This document shows, piece after piece, positions 8,557 through 15,505 of a DNA stretch of 33,457 bases (position 1 is its first letter; every line of letters begins with the position of its first letter). Origin of the DNA: Pseudomonas sp. CBZ-4 (GTDB taxonomy: Bacteria > Pseudomonadota > Gammaproteobacteria > Pseudomonadales > Pseudomonadaceae); assembly GCF_000346755.1 (NCBI RefSeq), contig NZ_ANNV01000156.1, positions 1 to 33,457 of the forward strand, in the 5' to 3' direction. The notes beneath the pieces were generated by a model. That model was not told the DNA's origin. It saw only the letters and a program-made list of their open reading frames with translations, and made no database searches. A program made the translations under genes and the position numbers.

Positions 8557-8587
8557 GCGGGCGCGTTATAGGCAGGATGCCAGATGC

Positions 8588-8773
8588 TTATGCACAATTG
8601 GTTGGTTGCTGACGGGATTAAACAGCGATTCTGTGGATCTGTTCTCAACACGTCGCAACTACCTGTTTTACGTGTGTTTTATTTTGTGAACAAAAAATGA
8701 TCAGCCTGGCTTTTGGCCGCTAACGCAGACGGCTACAGGCGCTGTAAAGAATTCATCAACAGAGTTATCCACA
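8588..8773. promoter_or_regulatory. Two consensus DnaA boxes in a convergent gap
   Basis: TTATGCACA (8588-8596) and TTATCCACA (8765-8773) both match the DnaA-box consensus TTATNCACA. A weaker TGTGGATCT lies at 8632-8640. The gap (8557-8798) is AT-richer than its surroundings and lies between two convergent genes, so these are unlikely to be promoter operators. It holds no other gene. Confidence 0.5.
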
Positions 8774-8798
8774 GGCTTGGGTGCGACAATCTTGCCCT

Positions 8799-9986
8799 CT
8801 AATCGCGCTCGGCAAGCACCATCAAGTTGCGCGGCGTCAATGCCGCTTCGCAAAAGATGCCGACATCGACCCTGTAGCCGTTTTCGCGCAGAAACAGTGC
8901 CCGATCCAGCACCAGCCATAGCTCCAACGGGCGCCGAAACAGACCACGCAGCAATTCCAGGTTTCTGACCTCGGCAAGTCGCCGCCAGCCGTGCGCCTCC
9001 AGCGCCAGCCAATCCTGCCTGCCTGTGGATAACCCTTTGAGCGCCGCCAGTTCCCGGCAGTAGTCGGCGAAGGGTTTATCCAGCCAGGCACTGGGCAGTG
9101 AAGGGGTGGGCAAGTAGTCGTCACAGCCGCGCAGTTGCCGTTGCAGGTGATCGAAGCCCAGGCGCCGCGCCATGGAGATGTCGCGCTGGCGGCGCACGCG
9201 GGCGCCGGCGGTGACGGTTTCGCTGAGGGGCAGGCCAAGGTCGTCGATCGACAGCTGCAATGCCGACGCCTGGCCTGCGCTGGACAGTGCTTGATAACGC
9301 TCTGCGCCGATGCGGTTGTAGCAGCAGGGCGCCACGGCCAGTTGCTTGCAGCCGGCGCTGCTGGCCAGTTGCAGCAGGCGCACGTGCAGGTCACCGCAGG
9401 CGTGCAGGGCAACGGGCGTGTGCTCGGCGCTGAGCGTGACGTCGGCCATCACATCTTGCAGGCGATGGGTCACGGGCAGGCCGTGGTGTTCGCTCAAGGC
9501 CTGGCCGGCGGCGATCAGGGCGGGGTCATATTCCAGGCAGGTCAGGTGTTGCCCGGTTTGCAGCAGGCGGCGGCCGAGGTGGCCCTTGCCGGCGCACCAG
9601 TCCAGCCAGTGTGTCGGCGTTGCGGCAAATCCCAGCGCCGCGCCGAAGGCTTCGATCTGTTGCCATTTGCGCCCGGGCACATCGACATTCAGGCGATGGC
9701 GGGCGGGCTCAAGGGGCATGGTCGGTAACTTATCCACAGCACCGAGCGCCAACGCCTGGCTGGCCAGCTGTGGAAAAGGTGCGGGCGCGGGTAAGTCATG
9801 GGGATGGTTGTGGGCGGTTTCGGCGTCGGCCAACGAACGTTGGCGCAGCCACTGGGAGAGCGCGGGGTGTTCGGCTTCCCAGGGTAATTGCCGGTGGGTG
9901 AAGGGCCGTGGTCGCCACAGCCCTTGGTGTTCGATCAGGAATGTATCCAGCGCTTCAAAGCGCGCTTCAACGTCCCTGGCACGCAT
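8799..9986 (-). CDS. METTL25-like class I SAM-dependent methyltransferase
   Basis: This 395-residue cytoplasmic protein has a Rossmann methyltransferase core in its middle. The SAM-binding motif DWCAGKGHLGRRLL is followed by the acidic strand end LEYDPALI. LHACGDLHVRLL and APCCYNRIG are typical of the Methyltransf_32/METTL25 group. The N-terminal 120 and C-terminal 150 residues are less recognisable. The substrate is unknown. The ATG at 9986 overlaps the end of the upstream permease by 20 bases and has no clear Shine-Dalgarno, so it probably relies on coupled translation at the end of the ABC transporter operon. The gene contains two further consensus DnaA boxes. Confidence 0.8.
   Translation of the reverse strand: MRARDVEARFEALDTFLIEHQGLWRPRPFTHRQLPWEAEHPALSQWLRQRSLADAETAHNHPHDLPAPAPFPQLASQALALGAVDKLPTMPLEPARHRLNVDVPGRKWQQIEAFGAALGFAATPTHWLDWCAGKGHLGRRLLQTGQHLTCLEYDPALIAAGQALSEHHGLPVTHRLQDVMADVTLSAEHTPVALHACGDLHVRLLQLASSAGCKQLAVAPCCYNRIGAERYQALSSAGQASALQLSIDDLGLPLSETVTAGARVRRQRDISMARRLGFDHLQRQLRGCDDYLPTPSLPSAWLDKPFADYCRELAALKGLSTGRQDWLALEAHGWRRLAEVRNLELLRGLFRRPLELWLVLDRALFLRENGYRVDVGIFCEAALTPRNLMVLAERD
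9024..9032 (-). promoter_or_regulatory. Consensus DnaA box inside the methyltransferase gene
   Basis: TGTGGATAA is the reverse complement of TTATCCACA, a perfect consensus DnaA box. It is one of four such sites within 1.15 kb. Confidence 0.45.
9730..9738 (+). promoter_or_regulatory. Consensus DnaA box inside the methyltransferase gene
   Basis: TTATCCACA is a perfect consensus DnaA box. A related TGTGGAAAA lies 30 bases further on (9769-9777). Confidence 0.45.
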
Positions 9987-10698
9987 CGACGCGCAGCCAG
10001 CGTTCCAGCAGCTTGAAGCCGCGCACCAGGATGTAGGCCATCAGCAGGTAGAACAGGCCAGCGGCAAAGAAGATCTCCACCGGCAAGTAGGTGCGGGCGA
10101 TGATCGTACGGGCCATGCCGGTCAGTTCGAGCAAGGTCACGGTACTGGCCAGGGCGCTGGCCTTGAGCATCAGGATCACTTCGTTGCTGTACGCCGGCAG
10201 GCCGATGCGCGAGGCGCGCGGCAGGATGATGTAGAACAGCGTCTTCGGCTTGGACATGCCCAGGGCGCGCGCCGCTTCGATCTCACCCGGCGGAATGGCC
10301 TGGATCGCGCCGCGCAGGATCTCGGCGATATAGGCGGCGGTGTGCAGGGTCATGGTGGCGGTGGCACACCAGAACGGATCGCGCAGGTACGGCCACATGA
10401 AGCTCTCGCGCACCGCATCGAACTGCGCCAGGCCGTAGTAGACCAGGAACAGCTGCACCAGCAGCGGCGTACCCCGGAAGAAGAAGATGTAGGCGTAGGG
10501 CAGGGCGCTCACATACCAGCGCCGCGAGGAACGGGCGATACCCAGCGGAATCGCCAGCAGCAGGCCGGCGATCACGGCGATGGCCACCAGCTCCAGGGTC
10601 AGGATCGCGCCCTGGGCGAGCTTGGGCAGCCACTTGATGATCACGGCCCAGTTCAGGCCCAGGTCGAAATGCGCCAGCCAGCTGTAGTCGCCGCTCAT
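9967..10698 (-). CDS. Polar amino-acid ABC transporter permease (HisM type)
   Basis: This is one of two inner-membrane permeases of a type I amino-acid importer, 243 residues long. The ATG at 10698 (MSGDYSWLAHFDLGLNW) overlaps the stop of the preceding permease gene as ATGA, the usual coupling for this pair. A BPD_transp_1 domain with about five TM helices is visible. The EAA loop that contacts the ATPase reads EIEAARALGMSKPKTLFYIILPRA. The sequence resembles HisM/AotM. The exact substrate (His, Arg, Lys or Orn) cannot be read from it. Confidence 0.9.
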   Translation of the reverse strand: MSGDYSWLAHFDLGLNWAVIIKWLPKLAQGAILTLELVAIAVIAGLLLAIPLGIARSSRRWYVSALPYAYIFFFRGTPLLVQLFLVYYGLAQFDAVRESFMWPYLRDPFWCATATMTLHTAAYIAEILRGAIQAIPPGEIEAARALGMSKPKTLFYIILPRASRIGLPAYSNEVILMLKASALASTVTLLELTGMARTIIARTYLPVEIFFAAGLFYLLMAYILVRGFKLLERWLRVDACQGR

Positions 10699-11390
10699 TG
10701 GGTGCTCCTTGCAAAGCCGCGGGCGGCGCGTTTTTCCAGGAAGTGCATGGCGGTCATCGCCAGGACGGTGAGGCCCAGGTACATGAAGGCCGCGACCATG
10801 AAGAAGGTGAAGGGCTGCTTGGTCACGGTCACGCCGATCTGCGCGTGGCGCATGATTTCTTCCAGGCCGATCACCGAGACCAGCGCGGTGTCCTTCATCA
10901 GGATCATGAACAGGTTGCCCAGGCCCGGCAGGGCGATACGCCACATCTGCGGCATGATCAGGCGGGTGAAGATGCGAAACTTCGACAGGCCCAACGCCAC
11001 GCCGGCTTCGCGGTGGCCCTTGGGAATGGCGAGGATCGCGCCACGGAACACTTCGGTGGCGTAGGCGCCAAAGCACAGGCCCAGGGCGATGACCCCGGCG
11101 GCAAAGGCGCTGAGGGACAGGTCGGGGTTGCCGAAGAACTCGCCGAGGGCACGCATCAGGTTGACCGTGCCGAAATAGATCAGCAGCACCCACAGCAGTT
11201 CGGGAATGCCGCGAACGAGGGTCGAGTACGCGCCGCCAAGCCATTGCAGCGGCTTGTACGGGGACGTCTTGGCCAGGGCGCCGGCCAGGCCGAGCACCAG
11301 CCCCAGGCACAGGGCCGTGAGCGCCAGTTTGACGGTCATCAGCGCGCCAGCGGCAAGCGCGGGGCCGAATCCGTAGAGATCGAAATTCAT
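10695..11390 (-). CDS. Polar amino-acid ABC transporter permease (HisQ type)
   Basis: This is the partner permease of 231 residues. The ATG at 11390 (MNFDLYGFGPALAAG) is preferred over an in-frame TTG 18 bases upstream, because it matches the usual HisQ start. The EAA loop reads HREAGVALGLSKFRIFTRLIMPQM. About five TM helices are present. It follows the binding-protein gene by 72 bases, and its stop overlaps the start of the HisM-type gene by 4 bases. The two permeases form the membrane heterodimer. Confidence 0.9.
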   Translation of the reverse strand: MNFDLYGFGPALAAGALMTVKLALTALCLGLVLGLAGALAKTSPYKPLQWLGGAYSTLVRGIPELLWVLLIYFGTVNLMRALGEFFGNPDLSLSAFAAGVIALGLCFGAYATEVFRGAILAIPKGHREAGVALGLSKFRIFTRLIMPQMWRIALPGLGNLFMILMKDTALVSVIGLEEIMRHAQIGVTVTKQPFTFFMVAAFMYLGLTVLAMTAMHFLEKRAARGFARSTQ

Positions 11391-11462
11391 GGTGTTTTCA
11401 TATCGCAAGGCATTGCTAAAAGCCGACGCGCTCTAGTGAGCGCGTCGGGCATACCGTTCAGA

Positions 11463-12215
11463 TCATTCGATGCTGAAAGGGAAGTACTTGTCGTTGATCT
11501 TCTTGTAGGTGCCGTCTGCCTTGATCTCTGCCAGGGCTTTGTTCAGGCGCTCGCGCAGCGGATCGCCCTTGCGGACGGCGATGCCGATCTTGTCGCTTTC
11601 CACCACCGGGTCGCCCTTGAACTCGTAGGCGGAACCGTCTTTGCTCTTGAGCCATTCGTACTGCACGTACTTGTCGGCGAGCATGCCGTCGAGGCGGCCC
11701 GAGGTCAGGTCGAGGTAGGCATTTTCCTGGGTGTCGTAGAGCTTGGCGGTGGTGTCCGGCAGCTCGTCTTCCAGGTAGGTACCGGCCAAGGTCGCGCGTT
11801 GGGCGCCGATGATCTTGCCCTTCAGGTAACCGGCGTCGGTCTTGAAGTCCTTGGTGGCTTTCGGCGCGATGAACTGCAGCTTGTTGGAGTAGTACGGGTC
11901 GGTGAAGTCGACGGCCTGCTTGCGTTCATCGGTGATGGACAGCGAGGACACCAGGAAGTCGAACTTCTTGGCGTTCAGGGCCGGGATGATGCCGTCCCAG
12001 TCGGACACGTACACTTCGCACTTCTCGACTTTCATCTTGGCGCACAGGGCGTCGCCGATGTCCTTGTCGAAGCCCACGACGTTGCCGCTGGCGTCTTTAT
12101 TGTTGAAGGGCGGGTAAGCCGCTTCGATCCCCATCTTCAAGGTTTCTGCCATGGCCGTGGCGCTGAACGCCATCGAGACGGCCGCAGCCAGAAGGAATTT
12201 TTTATAGTTCTGCAT
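11463..12215 (-). CDS. Periplasmic polar amino-acid-binding protein (ArgT/HisJ type)
   Basis: This 250-residue family 3 solute-binding protein delivers a basic amino acid to the adjacent permeases. The ATG at 12215 (MQNYKKFLLAAAVSMAFSATAMA) gives a clean signal peptide cleaved after AMA, with GGAG 8 bases upstream. The ligand-binding start MGIEAAYPPFNNKD is typical. The Cys pair in DALCAKMKVEKCEVY matches the disulfide of HisJ/ArgT. SSLSITDERKQAVDFTDPYY is the family hallmark. It lies 13 bases after the ATPase gene. Confidence 0.93.
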   Translation of the reverse strand: MQNYKKFLLAAAVSMAFSATAMAETLKMGIEAAYPPFNNKDASGNVVGFDKDIGDALCAKMKVEKCEVYVSDWDGIIPALNAKKFDFLVSSLSITDERKQAVDFTDPYYSNKLQFIAPKATKDFKTDAGYLKGKIIGAQRATLAGTYLEDELPDTTAKLYDTQENAYLDLTSGRLDGMLADKYVQYEWLKSKDGSAYEFKGDPVVESDKIGIAVRKGDPLRERLNKALAEIKADGTYKKINDKYFPFSIE

Positions 12216-12228
12216 GCATGTTGCTCCG

Positions 12229-13002
12229 TTAGCGGTTGCTGGACATGAATTGTTTGCAGCGCGCCGAAAGCGGGTTTTCAAATACCTGCTGTGGCGATCC
12301 TTGCTCTTCGACCAGGCCCTGGTGCAGGAACACCACTTCACTGGACACCTGACGGGCGAAGCCCATTTCATGGGTGACCAGCAGCATGGTGCGGCCTTCT
12401 TCGGCCAGTGCGCGGATCACATTAAGTACTTCCTGAACCATTTCCGGGTCAAGGGCCGATGTGGGCTCGTCGAACAGGATGACTTTAGGCTGCATCGCCA
12501 GGGTGCGCGCGATGGCGGCCCGTTGTTGCTGGCCACCGGACAATTGCGCGGGGTAGGCGTGGCGTTTGTCGCTGATGCCGACCTTGGCCAGCAGGGCTTC
12601 GGCCACTTCGATGGCTTCGGCCTTGCTCTGGCCGAGCACACGGCGCGGGGCCTCGATGATGTTGTCGAGGATGCTCATGTGCGGCCACAGGTTAAAGTTT
12701 TGAAACACAAAACCGATTTCGCTGCGCAGGCGGTTGATCTGCTTGCCGTCGGCGGCCATCAGCTCGCCGTTTTTCGCAGCCTTGAGCTTGAGCTCTTCGC
12801 CGGCGACCAGGATCTGGCCCTGGTGCGGGTTTTCCAGCAGGTTGATGCAGCGCAGGAACGTGGACTTGCCGGAACCGGAGGAACCCAGGATCGAGATCAC
12901 ATCGCCGTCGCGAGCGGTCAGCGAGATACCTTTGAGTACCTCCAGCTCACCATAGCGTTTATGCAAGTTGCGGATTTCAAGCGCGGGCGTGGCCTCGGCC
13001 AT
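12229..13002 (-). CDS. Polar amino-acid ABC transporter ATPase (HisP/AotP type)
   Basis: This encodes the 257-residue nucleotide-binding subunit of the importer. Walker A is GSSGSGKST (40-48), the ABC signature is LSGGQQQR (154-161), Walker B is VILFDEP (174-180), and the H-loop histidine lies in LLVTHEMGFA. It is the first gene of the operon: ATPase, binding protein, HisQ, HisM, methyltransferase. The same ATPase-first order is, as I recall, found in a transporter near the his genes of P. aeruginosa. The promoter must lie in the 553-base gap shared with gabP. Confidence 0.95.
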   Translation of the reverse strand: MAEATPALEIRNLHKRYGELEVLKGISLTARDGDVISILGSSGSGKSTFLRCINLLENPHQGQILVAGEELKLKAAKNGELMAADGKQINRLRSEIGFVFQNFNLWPHMSILDNIIEAPRRVLGQSKAEAIEVAEALLAKVGISDKRHAYPAQLSGGQQQRAAIARTLAMQPKVILFDEPTSALDPEMVQEVLNVIRALAEEGRTMLLVTHEMGFARQVSSEVVFLHQGLVEEQGSPQQVFENPLSARCKQFMSSNR

Positions 13003-13412
13003 GTGCGGTCCTCATTGTGTTCGTTGCGTGCTTGCTGTTGGGCCGCCTTCCTGGCGAGGCGCCAAGCTAGCATAGCGTTTGAATGACAGCCAACAGCGCT
13101 GCGGACGGTTAACAGGTGGTCTGCGGCAGGGTGTCGCATCGGCACAGCAGCGTGTCGCGCCATCTACAACCGAACAGCCGTTTGAACCTGTAAACCGGCA
13201 GGCTTCGCGTAAAAAAGGGCGCGATGGTGCCAGCTTTGGCCGGGGGTTGGAAGGGTCAATCGGGCAAACGGTGCATATCAGCCCCGTTATGGCGCGTCAC
13301 GTACTTTTTGTGTGTGTTTTTGGTGCGTGCTTTCGTTTAAAAGTGAGTCGCACGGTAACGCTATAGCGGAATTTCATTGTTCTCAATGGGTTGCGATGGC
13401 TGCTGGATTGTC
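13003..13412. other. Non-coding part of the ABC/gabP divergent region
   Basis: This holds no convincing ORF. The GC-richer first 200 bases give way to a T-rich stretch around 13300-13340 and then to the gabP control elements. The promoter of the minus-strand ABC operon should be here, but I could not identify convincing -35 and -10 boxes. Confidence 0.5.
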
Positions 13413-13441
13413 CTACAGCCCGCGTCAATTGCGGGCTTGTA
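13413..13441. promoter_or_regulatory. Inverted repeat just upstream of the sigma-54 promoter
   Basis: GCCCGC (13418-13423) and GCGGGC (13431-13436) are separated by 7 bases and flanked by TACA and TGTA-like arms (one-base offset). The dyad ends about 7 bases before the sigma-54 -24 element. It could be an operator or the terminator of an unseen transcript. Enhancer sites for sigma-54 activators usually lie further upstream. Confidence 0.4.
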
Positions 13442-13446
13442 ACATT

Positions 13447-13463
13447 TTGGCGCAAATCTTGCG
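13447..13463 (+). promoter_or_regulatory. Sigma-54 (-24/-12) promoter of gabP
   Basis: TTGGCGCAAATCTTGCG fits the RpoN consensus TGGCACG-N4-TTGCW. TGGC is at 13448-13451 and TTGC at 13459-13462. The GG and GC dinucleotides are exactly 10 bases apart. The predicted start site is near 13474, about 80 bases before the gabP ATG. Sigma-54 control fits a nitrogen-source permease. Confidence 0.75.
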
Positions 13464-13555
13464 TAAAAAATAAAGAACGCCCTGTTGGTTTCTTTTCACG
13501 AGAAAGAGCACAGGCCGGGCGGACCGTTTTCGCAATTCCTCGCAAAGGTGTGTCA

Positions 13556-14947
13556 ATGAGTAGTACGCAAAGCTCCAATGACCTCGAACAGGGGCTCAAA
13601 CCGCGTCACGTCACCATGCTGTCGATTGCCGGCGTCATTGGTGCCGGTTTGTTTGTTGGCTCCGGCCACGCGATTGCTGCCGCCGGCCCTGCGGTGCTGC
13701 TGGCCTACGCCGCCGCCGGTACGCTGGTGGTATTGGTGATGCGCATGCTGGCCGAAATGGCCGTGGCGTCACCGGACACCGGTTCGTTCTCGACGTACGC
13801 CGACCGCGCCATCGGTCACTGGGCCGGTTTCACCATCGGCTGGTTGTACTGGTGGTTCTGGGTCCTGGTGATCCCGCTGGAAGCCAACGCCGCCGCGACC
13901 ATCCTGCACGCCTGGTTCCCGGATATCGCCATCTGGGCGTTCACGCTGGTCATCACCTTGCTGCTGACCGCGACCAACCTGTTCAGCGTGAAGAACTACG
14001 GCGAGTTCGAGTTCTGGTTTGCGCTGATCAAGGTCGTGGCCATCGTGGGCTTTGTGATCCTCGGCCTGGCCGCGATCTTCGGCTTCCTGCCGACCAGCCA
14101 GGTCAGCGGCGTTTCGCACCTGTTCGACACCCAAGGCTTCATGCCCAACGGCATGGGCGCGGTATTGGCCGCGATCCTCACCACCATGTTCTCGTTCATG
14201 GGCACCGAGATCGTCACCATCGCTGCCGCCGAATCGAAGAACCCTGGCCAGCAAATCACCAAGGCCACCAACTCGGTGATCTGGCGGATTGGTTTGTTCT
14301 ACCTGTTGTCGATCTTCATCGTGGTGTCCCTGGTGCCATGGAACGATCCGACCCTCGCGGCCGTAGGTTCCTACCAGACCGTGCTGGAACGCATGGGCAT
14401 CCCGAACGCCAAGATGATCGTTGATATTGTGGTCTTGGTTGCCGTGACCAGCTGTCTGAACTCGGCGTTGTACACCGCGTCGCGCATGCTGTTCTCCCTC
14501 GGTCGTCGCGGTGACGCACCGGCTGTGGCCAAGCGCACCAACAAGAGCGGCACGCCTTATTGGGCGGTGATGCTGTCCACCGGCGCGGCGTTCCTCGCAG
14601 TGTTCGCCAACTACGTGGCTCCGGCTGCGGTGTTTGAATTCCTGCTGGCCAGCTCCGGCGCAATTGCGCTGCTGGTGTACCTGGTGATCGCGGTGTCGCA
14701 ACTGCGCATGCGCCAGAAGCGTACGGCGGCGGGTGAGAAGATTGTCTTCAAGATGTGGCTGTTCCCGGGCCTGACCTACGCGGTGATGGTGTTTATCGTC
14801 GGTACGTTGACCATCATGCTGTTCCAGGAAGCCCATCGGGTCGAGATTATTGCGACGGGTGTGTTGAGTTTGCTGGTGGTGGCGGCGGGGCTGATGGTGT
14901 CCAGTCGTCGCAAGGCGCAAAAGGTAGGCGCCGCAGTACTCAACTGA
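13556..14947 (+). CDS. gabP: GABA permease, APC superfamily
   Basis: This encodes a 463-residue inner-membrane amino-acid:proton symporter with 12 predicted TM helices. The ATG at 13556 (MSSTQSSNDLEQGLKPRHVTML) was chosen because it matches the GabP N-terminus and has AAAGG upstream. Longer in-frame starts would place coding sequence over the sigma-54 promoter. The family hallmark IAGVIGAGLFVGSGHAI in helix 1, PDTGSFSTYADRAIGHWAGF and SVTSCLNSALYTASRM-like segments closely follow E. coli GabP. No gabD, gabT or gabR is nearby. A related substrate such as beta-alanine or another omega-amino acid is possible. Confidence 0.88.
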   Translation: MSSTQSSNDLEQGLKPRHVTMLSIAGVIGAGLFVGSGHAIAAAGPAVLLAYAAAGTLVVLVMRMLAEMAVASPDTGSFSTYADRAIGHWAGFTIGWLYWWFWVLVIPLEANAAATILHAWFPDIAIWAFTLVITLLLTATNLFSVKNYGEFEFWFALIKVVAIVGFVILGLAAIFGFLPTSQVSGVSHLFDTQGFMPNGMGAVLAAILTTMFSFMGTEIVTIAAAESKNPGQQITKATNSVIWRIGLFYLLSIFIVVSLVPWNDPTLAAVGSYQTVLERMGIPNAKMIVDIVVLVAVTSCLNSALYTASRMLFSLGRRGDAPAVAKRTNKSGTPYWAVMLSTGAAFLAVFANYVAPAAVFEFLLASSGAIALLVYLVIAVSQLRMRQKRTAAGEKIVFKMWLFPGLTYAVMVFIVGTLTIMLFQEAHRVEIIATGVLSLLVVAAGLMVSSRRKAQKVGAAVLN

Positions 14948-14964
14948 CGGAATGCGTTCAAAAA

Positions 14965-15051
14965 TGTGGGAGCGGGCTTGCCCGCGATGCAGGCACCTCG
15001 GTCTTACAGTGACACCGAGGTGATGCTATCGCAGGCAAGCCAGCTCCCACA
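14965..15051. repeat. REPIN (paired REP sequences), copy 1
   Basis: TGTGGGAGCGGGCTTGCCCG begins a REP whose partner, in inverted orientation, ends in GCCAGCTCCCACA at 15051. Together they form an 87-base imperfect palindrome with an inner ACCTCGGT/ACCGAGGT stem. It lies 17 bases after the gabP stop, before a convergent gene, and may also act as a transcript 3' end. Confidence 0.9.
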
Positions 15052-15067
15052 CAAGCCAGCTCCCACA
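15036..15067. repeat. 16-bp tandem duplication at the REPIN edge
   Basis: CAAGCCAGCTCCCACA occurs at 15036-15051 and again, identical, at 15052-15067. The second copy lies outside the palindrome, so the right arm of the REPIN has been duplicated in tandem. Confidence 0.9.
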
Positions 15068-15079
15068 TTGGGTTTTGCG

Positions 15080-15493
15080 TCAGTCTGCCGAGCTGGTCAG
15101 GGCCTGGGACGCCGCCAGGTAATCCGCCTGGAACGCTGGCGATTCGATCCACGCCAGTGCCGTCGCTTCATCATCGCTATCCGTGGCCCACTGCCGATAC
15201 TCGATCAGTGCCGCGAGGATAAAGTCGGTAGCTTCCTCTTCGCCTTCCTGCTCCAGCACCAGCGCCAGCAATGGGTGCGACAGGAACGCCGCGCACAACG
15301 CCTGCTGGCTGATCTCGCCCGCGGCGCGCATCTCGACGAACAGCTCGGTCAAATCCACTGACTCAAGGTCGATGCGGCTGTCATCGCCGGCAAAAGCGTC
15401 CGGCTTGCTCGCGACGGCGCGCTGGGTGCGGTTTTGCTTGGCCTTGGTCTTGGCCCGTTGGGCGCGTTTTTGCTGCTTGTTTGGCGAGGCCAT
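15080..15493 (-). CDS. Conserved small protein of unknown function
   Basis: This encodes a 137-residue protein. A strongly basic N-terminus (NKQQKRAQRAKTKAKQNRTQR) precedes an acidic, mostly helical body (DLTELFVEMRAAGEISQQALCAAFL). There is no signal peptide or membrane segment. The basic tail could contact nucleic acid, but no known domain was recognised. It starts 12 bases after the stop of the upstream hydrolase in the same direction, so the two are probably co-transcribed. Confidence 0.75.
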   Translation of the reverse strand: MASPNKQQKRAQRAKTKAKQNRTQRAVASKPDAFAGDDSRIDLESVDLTELFVEMRAAGEISQQALCAAFLSHPLLALVLEQEGEEEATDFILAALIEYRQWATDSDDEATALAWIESPAFQADYLAASQALTSSAD

Positions 15494-15505
15494 GGGTGTG
15501 ACGTC

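Noticed and set aside
8557..8798. A chromosome replication origin
   Set aside because: Two DnaA boxes are present, but there is no dnaA, rpmH, gidA or parAB nearby and no clear AT-rich unwinding repeats.
10698..12248. 516-codon plus-strand frame opposite the ABC transporter genes
   Set aside because: It is antisense to HisQ-type and binding-protein genes with full motif support, and it shows no coherent domain.
13391..13555. N-terminal extension of gabP
   Set aside because: It would place coding sequence over the sigma-54 promoter, and GabP homology begins at the ATG at 13556.
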